From Sphingomonas sp. NFR04 (GTDB lineage: Bacteria; Pseudomonadota; Alphaproteobacteria; Sphingomonadales; Sphingomonadaceae), in contig NZ_FORV01000001.1 in assembly GCF_900114095.1 (NCBI RefSeq), positions 248,001 to 312,000 of the forward strand: a stretch of DNA of 64,000 nucleotides, in the 5' to 3' direction. This document shows positions 53,581 through 62,330 of the stretch, piece after piece. Below the pieces are notes generated by a model. The model saw only the letters and a list, made by a program, of their open reading frames with translations. It was not told where the DNA came from and did no database searches. The position numbers and the translations under genes are program-made. Every line of letters starts with the position of its first letter. Position 1 is the stretch's first letter.

Positions 53581-54924
53581 TCAGATGGCGCCGTTGGCGG
53601 CCTGCCGACGCGTGGCCCGCACCAGCGGCAGGCCGGCGACGAGCATGAGCAGCGCCCCTGCACCCGCAACGCCAGCGTGGAGCAGCCAGAAGCTGCTGGC
53701 AGCCATACGCTCGTAGAACACCCCGCTGAAGCCTACCCACAGGCTCGCGAAGAAGCCGTGCAGGTAGAACAGCCCCATCCAGAAGCCGACAAGCCGCCCT
53801 GGCGCCACTGCGGCGATGAGGCTGAGCGCTGACGGCCACAGGAATACCACCGCCGCGTCGATCAGCAGCAGATAGCCGAGCGCCCAAGGCAGCGGCAGCG
53901 TCGCGCCGCCATGCGTCGCCGCCCCGATCGCGAGCAGCAAATAGCCGGCGGCGCAGCACAGCCCGCCGAGCAGGATCTGCGTCACCGCGCTGATCGATAC
54001 GCTGCGCCGCTCGAGCAGGCGCATCGCCAGCTGCGACAGGCCGATCAGCGCAAGCGTGAAGGCACCGTCAATCGAGGCGAACCACGCGACCGGCATCGTC
54101 CAGCCGCTGAGCCGCAGGTCGACATGCGCGCGCGCCCAGACCAGGAAGATGTTGGTCAGCTGGTCATAGGCCGCATAGCAGAGATACACCGCCGTCAGCG
54201 CCACCACGAGCAGTGCCGTGGCCGCGACGCGTGGCGTGGAAGCCCCGCCGGCCACCGGCCCGGGCGTGGCACGATCGCGTGCGCTGCCGCTGCGCGCATA
54301 GAGCACGAGGCCGATCACCAGCGCACCCATCGCAGCCGCGATCGCGGAAGCCGGTCCGGCGACCACCACCAGCCCGCCACATACCAGCGGCCCGCAGATG
54401 ATGCCGGCGTTAAGCGCCGCAAGGTACAGCGCATAGCCCCGCCGCCGCTGCGCCTCGTCGCGGAACAGCAGGCCGACCTGAGCGGACAGATTGCCTTTCA
54501 GCAGCCCGGTCCCGATCGCGAACGGCACCAGCCCGATCAGGAAGCTGCGGGCGTCGAGCAGCAATAGCAGCCCCAGCAGCATCAGCGCGCCGCCGCCCAG
54601 TACCAGCCTGCCCCGGCGCCCCATCATGTCACCGGCCAGGCCGCCCAGCGGTATCGACAGATAGATCAGCGCATTGGCGTAGCCGTAAAGTTGCGAGGCG
54701 AGGCCGGTGACCGAAACCTCTCCGAACAGCGCCGCGCTCGCGTCGCGCACGGTGGTCGCGCCCAGCACATGGGAGAGGTCGCCGGCGAGCACATGATCGA
54801 CCAGCAGCAGCACGAGCAGCGACTTCATGCCGGACATGGCGAAGCGCTCCCAGAACTCCATCGCCGCCAGCGCGAGGAAGCGCGTGCTCCACAGCGTCTG
54901 GTCTGCCGCCCTGCCTGATTCCAT
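53581..54924 (-). CDS. POT/MFS-type peptide transporter
   Basis: A 447-residue inner-membrane protein with about 12-14 hydrophobic helices. The first helix carries MEFWERFAMSGMKSLLVLLL, the ExxERF proton-coupling motif of the POT (proton-dependent oligopeptide transporter) family. GRRGRLVLGGGALMLLGLLL follows, then IGTGLLKGNLSAQVGLLF, which replaces the family GLLKPNIS/T segment with KGN. Peptide or amino-acid conjugate import is the likely role. It converges with the DeoR gene (6 bases between stops) and is followed upstream by phospholipase C in the same orientation. Confidence 0.8.
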   Translation of the reverse strand: MESGRAADQTLWSTRFLALAAMEFWERFAMSGMKSLLVLLLVDHVLAGDLSHVLGATTVRDASAALFGEVSVTGLASQLYGYANALIYLSIPLGGLAGDMMGRRGRLVLGGGALMLLGLLLLLDARSFLIGLVPFAIGTGLLKGNLSAQVGLLFRDEAQRRRGYALYLAALNAGIICGPLVCGGLVVVAGPASAIAAAMGALVIGLVLYARSGSARDRATPGPVAGGASTPRVAATALLVVALTAVYLCYAAYDQLTNIFLVWARAHVDLRLSGWTMPVAWFASIDGAFTLALIGLSQLAMRLLERRSVSISAVTQILLGGLCCAAGYLLLAIGAATHGGATLPLPWALGYLLLIDAAVVFLWPSALSLIAAVAPGRLVGFWMGLFYLHGFFASLWVGFSGVFYERMAASSFWLLHAGVAGAGALLMLVAGLPLVRATRRQAANGAI

Positions 54925-54987
54925 CTGCCCGCCCTTGATCGAGCGAGCGCCCTAGGCGCGGTTCACAACAAGCTGATGACAGCGCCG

Positions 54988-57051
54988 TCAGGAGGGATGC
55001 GGGAAGGCGGCAGCGGGCTCGCTCAGGCCCGGCGTGCCGTTCTCGACATGGCCGGCGAGGCGCAGCCGCGTGCCGCCGGGCGCCCGGAGCAACAGATCGT
55101 ACCAGCGATGCTCGGCAAGCGCCACGGGCAGCGCGGCACGCCCGTTCGAGGCGATCTCGACCTGCGCCTGCGCATCGCTATGCGCGCAGTGCAGACTGAG
55201 CGCGGCCGGTGTCGGGCTTCGGTTGAGCAGGTGCAAGGTTCCACCGGCCTCCCCCGCATGCCAGGCGAGGTTCGGCTCGATCCGGATCGCCCCCTCCCCG
55301 CGGAACTCCCGCTGGAAGCCATTGGGCCCGCGGACCACCAGCGCGTGGGGGCGATCCGGCGCGATCGGCCAATGTTCCTCCAGCCGACTGTTCGACGCGA
55401 CAGTGAAGTATCGCCAGCCGGGAAACGCCGTTTCGTCCTGCACGCTGAACACGATCCCGTCGGGGCCGCTATTGTCGAAGCGCAGCGTCAGCCCGGCGTC
55501 GGACCAGGTCGGCACCAGTTCGAAGCGGTAGGGCAGCGCGCGCGCCGGGCGCGTCCCGGCTTCCTGCACGGGCACGCCGGTCCCCGTGGCGATCCTTGGG
55601 TTAGGCGCGGTGCGACAGAGACGCTGCGTCTCTTCGACATAGTCCGCGACCGAGGGCAGCGCCGTCGCCCAGCGCGTATCGAGCCGGGCCTTTCGCGGCA
55701 CGTCGAAATCGAAGATCGAGGTCAGATCGCCGCACACGGCGCGACGCCAGGGCGAGATGTTCGGCTCCGCCACCCCGAAGCGCTTCTCGAGGAAGCGCAG
55801 CACCGAGGTGTGGTCGAACAGCTGCGAATTGACCCAGCCGCCCCGTGTCCAGGGCGAGATCACCAGCACCGGCACGCGCGGGCCGAGGCCCACCGGCTCG
55901 CCCTGATAGGTTTCGCTGCGGACATCGACGTTGCTCGCGCCGTAGCGCGGGGCGATCGCTGGCATCGGCGCGGGCACGTGATCGAAGAAGCCGTCATTCT
56001 CGTCATAGTTGAGGATGAAGACGGTCTTCGCCCAGACCTTGGGATTGGCCGCGAGCGCCGCCACCAGGCTGGAGATCAGCACTTCGCCAAAGGGTACCGG
56101 CGCGTCCGGATGCTCGCTCATCTCCATCATCGGCACGATCCAGGAGACCGCGGGCAGGCGATCGGCGGCGACATCGGCGGCGAAGGCGGCGATCAGGTGC
56201 TGGGCACGGGTTTTCTCGGGATCGGCGGGGGCGATGCCATCGCTCCAGGGAACGAAGGCGCGACCGCGACGATAGCGCGACGAGGCGCGGTCGAGCTTGC
56301 GGAACTCCTGGAAATAGCCGAGCGGATTGTCCGAATAATTGGCGAGTTCCTGATAGACCCGCCACGACACGCCGGCCTCCTCCAGCCGGCCGGCATAGGT
56401 GCGCCAGGGCAGGCCGTCGCTGTCGTCGTCCCTGGCCATGTCGGCGCCGGGATTGGGATCCGAGCCGCCGTTGGTGACGCAATATTCCCCGGTCTGTCCG
56501 ACGCTGAGGCCGTTGGTGCCGGTGAAATGATAGAGGCGGTTGGGCCCGGTCGGCCCCTGGAGCGAGCAGTGATAGCTGTCGCAGATGGTGAACTGGTCGG
56601 CCAGCGCGTAATAATAGGGAATGTCGTCGCGGGTGAGGTGCGCCATGGTCAGCGCACCCTTCTGCTCCGCCCAGACATCCCAGTTGCGCCAACGTGCCTG
56701 GCTGTCCTTCCAGCTATGGTCCAGGCCGGTGAAACAGCGCGCGTTGCTGGCGGTATAGTCGAGCCGGAACGGCCAGGCGATCTGCCCGCCGTCGCGATCG
56801 GCGCGGCGCTGCGCCCAGACCGGCTTGCCGCTGGGGAGCGTGACCGGCCGGGGATCGCCGAACCCGCGCACGCCGCGCAGCATCCCAAAATAATGATCGA
56901 ACGAGCGATTTTCCTGCATCAGGATCACGACATGCTCGATGTCCTGGAGCGAGCCGCGCTCGGCAGGCCGGGCCAAAGCGGGCGCGGCGACGGCCTCGCT
57001 CGCGGCGGCGCCGGAGGCGCCGAGAAGAAAGCGTCTGCGATCGATTTCCAT
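54988..57051 (-). CDS. Phosphocholine-specific phospholipase C (non-haemolytic type)
   Basis: A 687-residue Tat-exported enzyme: the N-terminus RRRFLLGASGAAASEAVAAP has the twin-Arg motif. The phosphoesterase domain of the AcpA/PLC superfamily begins IEHVVILMQENRSFDHYFGM. It includes FTICDSYHCSLQGPTGPNRL, SWRVYQELANYSDNPLGYFQ, ILNYDENDGFFDHVPAP and RVPVLVISPWTRGGWVNSQL. Two C-terminal beta-sandwich domains (about 500-687) are present, as in PlcN/PlcH of Pseudomonas. It hydrolyses phosphatidylcholine or related lipids to release phosphocholine, usually to obtain phosphate. No Pho box was located. Confidence 0.92.
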   Translation of the reverse strand: MEIDRRRFLLGASGAAASEAVAAPALARPAERGSLQDIEHVVILMQENRSFDHYFGMLRGVRGFGDPRPVTLPSGKPVWAQRRADRDGGQIAWPFRLDYTASNARCFTGLDHSWKDSQARWRNWDVWAEQKGALTMAHLTRDDIPYYYALADQFTICDSYHCSLQGPTGPNRLYHFTGTNGLSVGQTGEYCVTNGGSDPNPGADMARDDDSDGLPWRTYAGRLEEAGVSWRVYQELANYSDNPLGYFQEFRKLDRASSRYRRGRAFVPWSDGIAPADPEKTRAQHLIAAFAADVAADRLPAVSWIVPMMEMSEHPDAPVPFGEVLISSLVAALAANPKVWAKTVFILNYDENDGFFDHVPAPMPAIAPRYGASNVDVRSETYQGEPVGLGPRVPVLVISPWTRGGWVNSQLFDHTSVLRFLEKRFGVAEPNISPWRRAVCGDLTSIFDFDVPRKARLDTRWATALPSVADYVEETQRLCRTAPNPRIATGTGVPVQEAGTRPARALPYRFELVPTWSDAGLTLRFDNSGPDGIVFSVQDETAFPGWRYFTVASNSRLEEHWPIAPDRPHALVVRGPNGFQREFRGEGAIRIEPNLAWHAGEAGGTLHLLNRSPTPAALSLHCAHSDAQAQVEIASNGRAALPVALAEHRWYDLLLRAPGGTRLRLAGHVENGTPGLSEPAAAFPHPS

Positions 57052-57299
57052 TCCAAACCTTCGTGCCCGAGCCTGTGCTGTCGCCGGTTCGGGCAGGCGC
57101 TACCGCAGCAATATGGACGCCGCATGACAATGGGACCGAATTGCCCGATTTTTGTGGCTATCAGTCACATTTTCAGTGCCGAGCGCTCGGACGAACCATC
57201 GCGCGCCACTCCTACCGCTTGCTGAGGCGGCTTGGGCGAGTACCCGAGACGACACTTTCACGCCGCGAGGCCCCAAGCCGCGATGGAGCTGCTCTTCGC

Positions 57300-58076
57300 C
57301 TAGATGCGGGCCAGCTGCGATCGAACGATGTCGGCAGCGCCGTGCAGATCCGACTCCGGCGCCGTTCCGAAGACGCCAAACCCGAGGCCTGCATTGGCCC
57401 AGGTCCAGCCCGTCACCCCTTCCGCACGCCGCGCTTGCATGCGATCGGTGCCCTCCACTGCCATAGGCCGCAGGTACACTACCAGACGACGTCCCTCCGG
57501 ATCCTGGTACAGATAAAGCGCGGCTGCGCCGTGCGCGGACGGCACCAGTCGACCGCCGATCAACGTCAGTGATGCGGCGCGAAGGTCCGGTGCGCGAATG
57601 GCGCGACCGAGACGCTGTGAGAACCAGCGATCGAGGGTCTCCAACTGGGTAGCCGGCAGTTCCACCGGGCGGGCGGTGTCGCTGGCATAGACGGCGTAGC
57701 TCGACACCGCTTCCCGGGCGAGAGCGGCGGTGCCTGCCTGCGGAGGGATGCTTCGGTCGCGAAGCGCCCAGCCCCCCGCGCCCCCGAGCAGCATCAGGCC
57801 CGCGGCACCTGCGGCAACGGCTGCCGCCCGCAATGCGGTCCAACGCGTTCGACGCGGTACCCGCACCCGCAGGTCGAGCGCGGCCGGCAAGGGTTCCTCT
57901 GCAACGCCGCGCAGTGCTTCCCGCAGCGCGCCCATCTGGACGCGATAGGCGGAGAGCCGCTCGGCGTCTTCGGGATGCGCAGCGAGCCAGACGCGAACCT
58001 CCTGCTCGCGCTCGGGCGCGAGGCGGCCATCCACATGGGCCTGGAGATCCGCTTCGGTAATGGGCCCGTTGCTCAT
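57300..58076 (-). CDS. Membrane-bound anti-sigma factor
   Basis: A 258-residue protein. An N-terminal zinc-less anti-sigma-type domain reads ITEADLQAHVDGRLAPEREQ, then VRVWLAAHPEDAERLSAYRV. One membrane helix lies near residues 88-108 (RAAAVAAGAAGLMLLGGAGG). A periplasmic part follows (SYAVYASDTARPVELPATQL, ALYLYQDPEGRRLVVYLRPM), similar to the sensor domains of RsiW/ChrR-like regulators. It overlaps the sigma gene stop by 4 bases (ATGA), so the two are made in equal amounts. It should hold the sigma factor at the membrane until an envelope or oxidative signal arrives. Confidence 0.9.
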   Translation of the reverse strand: MSNGPITEADLQAHVDGRLAPEREQEVRVWLAAHPEDAERLSAYRVQMGALREALRGVAEEPLPAALDLRVRVPRRTRWTALRAAAVAAGAAGLMLLGGAGGWALRDRSIPPQAGTAALAREAVSSYAVYASDTARPVELPATQLETLDRWFSQRLGRAIRAPDLRAASLTLIGGRLVPSAHGAAALYLYQDPEGRRLVVYLRPMAVEGTDRMQARRAEGVTGWTWANAGLGFGVFGTAPESDLHGAADIVRSQLARI

Positions 58077-58600
58077 CGTACCACCCTTAGTGCGGGGCTT
58101 GGCCGCCCCCCTTCCTCCAGTTGCCGGCGCAGACGCTCGCGGGCCCGGGAGAGCCGGGACATCACCGTGCCCAGCGGCACGTCGAGCACCGCCGCGGCCT
58201 CGGCATAGCTGAGATCCTCCACGCCCACGAGCAGCAGCACCGCGCGCTGGTCTTCCGGCAGCAGCGCGAGTTGCGCCAGCAAATCCTGCTGGGCGATGGC
58301 GCGTTCCTGCTCCGCCGGCACCGCCAGCCACTGCTCGGGCACCGAATCGATCGCCGCTTCCGGGCCTCGGCGTGCGCGGCGACGCAGCCGATCGAGCGCA
58401 AGATTGTGCAGGATGGCGAACAGCCAGGCACGCAGCCTGGCGGCGCCACGGCGGCTGCGCCAATGGGCGAGCGCACGCTCCAGAACGTCTTGCACCAGAT
58501 CGTCCGCATCGTCGCGATGCCGCAGCATGGCGCGCGCATAGCGCCGCATCGCTGGGATCAGCGGCTGAACTTCGGCAATCATCTGCTCGCTGACCGACAT
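58073..58600 (-). CDS. ECF-type RNA polymerase sigma factor
   Basis: A 175-residue sigma factor. Region 2 reads VQPLIPAMRRYARAMLRHRD, then DADDLVQDVLERALAHWRSR, with LRAWLFAILHNLALDRLRRR for the -10 contacts. Region 4 reads LLPEDQRAVLLLVGVEDLSY, then AEAAAVLDVPLGTVMSRLSR. The ATG at 58600 was chosen over 58609 because AGGA lies at proper distance only for the former. It is divergent from the peroxidase operon. Both promoters carry the same GGAATA-N15-CGTCT motif, so the factor probably transcribes itself and the peroxidase. Confidence 0.93.
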   Translation of the reverse strand: MSVSEQMIAEVQPLIPAMRRYARAMLRHRDDADDLVQDVLERALAHWRSRRGAARLRAWLFAILHNLALDRLRRRARRGPEAAIDSVPEQWLAVPAEQERAIAQQDLLAQLALLPEDQRAVLLLVGVEDLSYAEAAAVLDVPLGTVMSRLSRARERLRRQLEEGGRPSPALRVVR

Positions 58601-58618
58601 CGAAACCATCCTGAGCGA

Positions 58619-58645
58619 GAGACGCGTCGACGGCGCAATTATTCC
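58619..58645 (-). promoter_or_regulatory. ECF-type promoter of the sigma/anti-sigma operon
   Basis: On the minus strand, GGAATA (58645-58640) and CGTCTC (58624-58619) are separated by 15 bases. The -10 ends 18 bases before the sigma gene start, consistent with a short 5' leader. It is paired with an almost identical promoter facing the other way at 58674-58700. Confidence 0.65.
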
Positions 58646-58673
58646 ATCGTCTAATTTTTTCTTCGGCGCGACG

Positions 58674-58700
58674 GGAATAGTATCAACGCTGCGTCGTCTA
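58674..58700 (+). promoter_or_regulatory. ECF-type promoter of the peroxidase/cytochrome b operon
   Basis: GGAATA (58674-58679) and CGTCTA (58695-58700) are separated by 15 bases, the same spacing and almost the same sequence as the divergent sigma promoter. The peroxidase start lies 32 bases beyond the -10. Confidence 0.65.
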
Positions 58701-58732
58701 CCCCAGCAACATCAGCTTGGACCGGAATCGAT

Positions 58733-59812
58733 ATGCCCATGCTCAACCGGCGCACCTCCAGCGCTTTCGCCCTGATCGGCGCAATCATACTGGCATTGCT
58801 CGCCGGCTTTGGCTGGGCCGCGGGCTGGCTCGGTCAGCGGCGCATCAGCGGCGGCGACGTCACCACCGCACTGGAGGCGAACAGCGGCGGAGCCAAGCCC
58901 GGCTATCGCCGCGCCCATGCCAAGGGCCTGTGCTTCACCGGCGACTTCGCAGCGAACGGCAAGGGGAGCGCGCTCACCACGGCGCAGCCGCTGCGCACCG
59001 GCACGCTGCCGGTGCTCGGCCGAGTCTCGCTGGCTGGCGGCAACCCGCTGGCCGGCGACGGGCGCAACGTGTTCCACTCGATGGCGCTGCTGCTGAAGAC
59101 GCCCGACGGCGAGGAATGGCGAATGGCGCTGGACCATACCCCGATCTTCCCGGTCGCCGATGTCGCCTCCTTCGTCGCCCTCCAGCGTGCGACCACGCCC
59201 GATCCGAAGACCGGCAAGCCCGATCCTGCCGCGATGAAGCCCTTCCTGGCGGCGCATCCGGAAGTGAAGGTGTTCCAGGCCTATATGGCCAAGGCGGTGC
59301 TGCCGAACAGCTTTGCCAATGCGACCTATTACAGCATCAATGCCTTCCGCTTCACCGATGCCAGCGGCACCACCCGCTTCGTGCGCTGGCAGTTCGCTCC
59401 CGAGGCGCCGCTTGCCGAGCTCGACAAGCAGCATCTCGACCAGTTCCCCCGCGACGCGCTGTTCCGGGAGATGATCGACCGCACCGCCAAGGGGCCTTCG
59501 CGCTGGCACCTGCTGCTCGTCGAGGCCAATCCGGGCGACGTCACGGACAAGGCAACGGTTGCCTGGCAGGGGCCGCATCGCACGATCGATGCCGGCACGC
59601 TGACGATCCGCGCTACCCAGCCGGAGGAAACCGGCAGCTGCCGCGACCTCAACTTCGATCCCACCATCCTGCCGGAGGGCATTGCCTTGTCCGACGATCC
59701 GCTGCTCGCCGCCCGCTCCAAGGCCTATTCCTCTTCCTTCACGCGACGCGCCGGCGAAGGCCCGCATCCGAGCGCGATCGGTGAAGGCCCGGCCAAGGGA
59801 GCGCAGCAATGA
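58733..59812 (+). CDS. Catalase-related peroxidase, membrane-anchored (SrpA-like)
   Basis: A 359-residue catalase-fold haem protein, much smaller than monofunctional catalases. One N-terminal membrane helix (ALIGAIILALLAGFGWAAGW) anchors it. The distal His62 lies in GYRRAHAKGLCFTGDFAANG. The proximal haem Tyr332 is in LLAARSKAYSSSFTRRAGE, the RxxAY-type ligand. Catalase-related peroxidases of this group show peroxidase activity and little dismutation. It overlaps the cytochrome b561 gene by 4 bases (ATGA), so electrons may come from the membrane. An ECF promoter lies just upstream. Confidence 0.9.
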   Translation: MPMLNRRTSSAFALIGAIILALLAGFGWAAGWLGQRRISGGDVTTALEANSGGAKPGYRRAHAKGLCFTGDFAANGKGSALTTAQPLRTGTLPVLGRVSLAGGNPLAGDGRNVFHSMALLLKTPDGEEWRMALDHTPIFPVADVASFVALQRATTPDPKTGKPDPAAMKPFLAAHPEVKVFQAYMAKAVLPNSFANATYYSINAFRFTDASGTTRFVRWQFAPEAPLAELDKQHLDQFPRDALFREMIDRTAKGPSRWHLLLVEANPGDVTDKATVAWQGPHRTIDAGTLTIRATQPEETGSCRDLNFDPTILPEGIALSDDPLLAARSKAYSSSFTRRAGEGPHPSAIGEGPAKGAQQ

Positions 59813-60411
59813 CCCGCCCTTCCCCCGATTTCCACCTCGCCCTGCGCGTGCTGCACTGGGTGATGGCGACCCTGGTGCTCGCGATGCTGTTCATCGGCGT
59901 CTTCATGGTTTCCACCACTGGCCCGGCCTATGTGGCGTTGCTCGATCTGCATCGTCCGATCGGCATCCTCATCCTCGTCCTCGTGCTGTTGCGCCTGCCG
60001 CTCCGCCTCGCCACCGGGGCGCCCGCCCTCCCCGACGACCTTGCGCCGCTGCAGAAGCGGATCGCCTGGGGATCGCATGTGCTGCTCTACGCCACGCTGT
60101 TCGCCCTGCCGCTGATCGGCTGGGGCATGTTGTCCGCCGGCGGCTACCCCGTTCGGCTGGGCGGCGGCATCGTGCTGCCGCCGATCTTGCCGCACGACCT
60201 CGCGCTCTACGCGCTGCTGCGCGCGGCGCACACCGCGGTCGCGCTTGCCTTCTTCGCGCTGATCCTGCTCCACCTCGCCGCGGCGCTGATGCACGGCCTG
60301 GTGCGGCGCGACGGCGTGCTGCGGAGCATGACCACGGGCCACCGCCGGCCGCGCACCCCGTCGGCTGGCGACGATGACGTACCCGTGGATAGCGCTACGC
60401 CCGCGGCATGA
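59809..60411 (+). CDS. Cytochrome b561-family membrane protein
   Basis: A 200-residue four-helix diheme cytochrome b. Haem-ligand histidines are suggested by RVLHWVMATLVLAMLFIGVF (helix 1), LLDLHRPIGILILVLVLL (helix 2), WGSHVLLYATLFALPLIGWG (helix 3) and AAHTAVALAFFALILLHLAA (helix 4). Such proteins oxidise quinol and pass electrons to periplasmic partners. The partner here should be the SrpA-like peroxidase, with which it overlaps by 4 bases, giving a membrane peroxide-reducing pair. A short hydrophilic C-terminal tail (HRRPRTPSAGDDD) is present. Confidence 0.9.
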   Translation: MTRPSPDFHLALRVLHWVMATLVLAMLFIGVFMVSTTGPAYVALLDLHRPIGILILVLVLLRLPLRLATGAPALPDDLAPLQKRIAWGSHVLLYATLFALPLIGWGMLSAGGYPVRLGGGIVLPPILPHDLALYALLRAAHTAVALAFFALILLHLAAALMHGLVRRDGVLRSMTTGHRRPRTPSAGDDDVPVDSATPAA

Positions 60412-60972
60412 CCCCGAACGGCTTCGCAGCTTCGTTGCAATTGCAGGAGCCGAGCATCTGACGCGCGGCGGGAGTGGTGGGCGGTACCGGGTCCGCCGCT
60501 TCCGCCGCGTTCATCCCACCGGAGCCGCGCACGCCGTCGAGTTGTTCCACCGCGACGCCTCGGCATTGAGCCGACCGACCCCCCCTTTCTTTCTCGATGA
60601 GGCGAATGCTGAAGACGCCGCGAGCGATCTGTCGCTCGCTGGATAGGCGGTCCGCGAACCGATACTGCTGGTCCGTAGCACGCCAGCGGAGGCGATCGCC
60701 CATACCTGTCAGCAGCCGCCTCTCGACGACATCAAGAGCGTCGACGCGCATCAAGACTCGGGCATTTAGTCAACGGAACGATCGGTTCGATCACATCTCA
60801 CCGGCAGCGTGGCACGCTTTTCTGAGGATGAGCGCACGTCCAGGTTCAAACATGCCCGAACAGCGCGAGCACCATCGCTTATCAATCATCTCCGCCGATC
60901 AAAATCATAGGAACTGATCGTTGGATGGAGCAGTCCTACCTCAGCATCTGTGCCTCACCAAGGAGACACGAT
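60412..60972. other. Gene-free stretch before the YeiH-type transporter
   Basis: About 560 bases contain only weak open frames on both strands with no family pattern and no ribosome sites. It may be a degenerate gene remnant. It also holds the promoter region of the YeiH-type gene. No tRNA, repeat or terminator could be identified. Confidence 0.4.
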
Positions 60973-62055
60973 GTGACTACGCTGAGCCCGTCCCGCTACC
61001 CCACACTGCCCGGCAGCACCATATTGCCGGGGCTCGCGCTTTGCCTGGGCGTCACCGCCGGTGCTTTCGTGCTGCAACGGATCGAGGAGGCGGTGTTCGG
61101 GCGCGCCTGGCTGGAAGCGCTTGTCCTCGCCATTCTGATCGGCACCGCGGTGCGCACCGCCTGGACGCCGGACAGGCGCTGGTTCCCCGGCATCGGCTTC
61201 AGCGCCAAGTTCCTGCTCGAGTTTGCCGTCGTCCTGCTCGGCGCGTCGGTAAGCGCGGCGACGATCCTTGCTGCCGGACCGGGCTTGTTGCTCGGCATCG
61301 CCGGCGTGGTCTGCGTGGCGATCGCCAGCAGCTACCTGATCGGGCGGATGCTGGGGCTGCCGACCCGCATGGCGCTGCTCGTCGCCTGCGGCAACTCGAT
61401 CTGCGGCAATTCGGCAATCGCCGCGGTCGCGCCGGTGATCGGTGCGGATGGCGACGATGTCGCCGCCTCGATCGGCTTCACGGCCGTGCTGGGCGTGGTC
61501 GTCGTGCTGACGCTGCCGCTGATCGCCTTCGGCCTCCACCTGAGCGGCCACCAATTCGGCGCGCTTGCCGGCCTTACCGTCTATGCCGTCCCGCAGGTGA
61601 TCGCCGCCGCCGCGCCCGGAGGTGCCCTCGCCGTCCAGATGGGCACGCTCGTCAAGCTGGTGCGCGTGCTGATGCTCGGCCCGGTCTGCCTGATCCTCTC
61701 GCTGATCGCGCCCAAGCTGCGCGACGAGACGGACGAACTGCCCCCACACGTCACCACCGGCGAACGCCCCGCCCGCGGCCGGCCGCCGCTGCACCACCTG
61801 GTGCCCTGGTTCATCCTCGGCTTTCTCGGCTTGGTCGGCCTGCGGTCTTGCGGCCTGATCCCACATGCCGCGCTCGCCCCGGCAAACGAAGCTGCGACGC
61901 TGCTCACCGTCGTCTCGATGGCGGCGCTGGGCCTGGGAGTCGACGTTCGCACGGTCGCCCATGCCGGCGGCCGCGTCACCGCCGCGGTGGTGCTTTCGCT
62001 CCTCGTGCTCGGGGCGATCAGCCTCGGCCTCATCCACCTGCTGGGGCTGGCCTGA
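60973..62055 (+). CDS. YeiH-family (UPF0324) putative sulfate exporter
   Basis: A 360-residue inner-membrane protein with about ten helices. The central signature reads IGFSAKFLLEFAVVLLGASV, then VACGNSICGNSAIAAVAPVI and the second-half GFTAVLGVVVVLTLPLIAF, as in UPF0324/PSE family members linked to sulfate or taurine metabolism. The start is a GTG at 60973, chosen because AGGAGA lies 6 bases upstream; the ATG at 60925 is in frame but has no good ribosome site. It is followed by a SulP-type gene in the same direction after 275 bases without a credible gene. Confidence 0.88.
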   Translation: MTTLSPSRYPTLPGSTILPGLALCLGVTAGAFVLQRIEEAVFGRAWLEALVLAILIGTAVRTAWTPDRRWFPGIGFSAKFLLEFAVVLLGASVSAATILAAGPGLLLGIAGVVCVAIASSYLIGRMLGLPTRMALLVACGNSICGNSAIAAVAPVIGADGDDVAASIGFTAVLGVVVVLTLPLIAFGLHLSGHQFGALAGLTVYAVPQVIAAAAPGGALAVQMGTLVKLVRVLMLGPVCLILSLIAPKLRDETDELPPHVTTGERPARGRPPLHHLVPWFILGFLGLVGLRSCGLIPHAALAPANEAATLLTVVSMAALGLGVDVRTVAHAGGRVTAAVVLSLLVLGAISLGLIHLLGLA

Positions 62056-62330
62056 CGCCCCTCCTGGGCCACAACGGCCATCATGGCGCCGCGCCTCCCC
62101 TTCCCGGACTTGGCGTCGCGTGGGCCGGTCGGTCCACTGGTCGCGCGCTCGCGGAAGCTTTCCCATGGCGGGCGTGTTGCTTCCAGCCCGCCAAGCATTT
62201 ATGAGCCGCAGCATTCGCAAGGACCCGGTGAAATTCCGGGTGGCTATTCCGGCCGCCGATCCGCCGGACAACAACACGCACCCATCCTGTCGGCGCTGCT
62301 TGGCGCCCTGTGCCCTGTTGTGGATATTCA

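Noticed and set aside
60395..60754. 119-codon frame on the minus strand in the gap before the YeiH-type gene
   Set aside because: No ribosome site, no recognisable family and low-complexity composition; more likely non-coding or a remnant.
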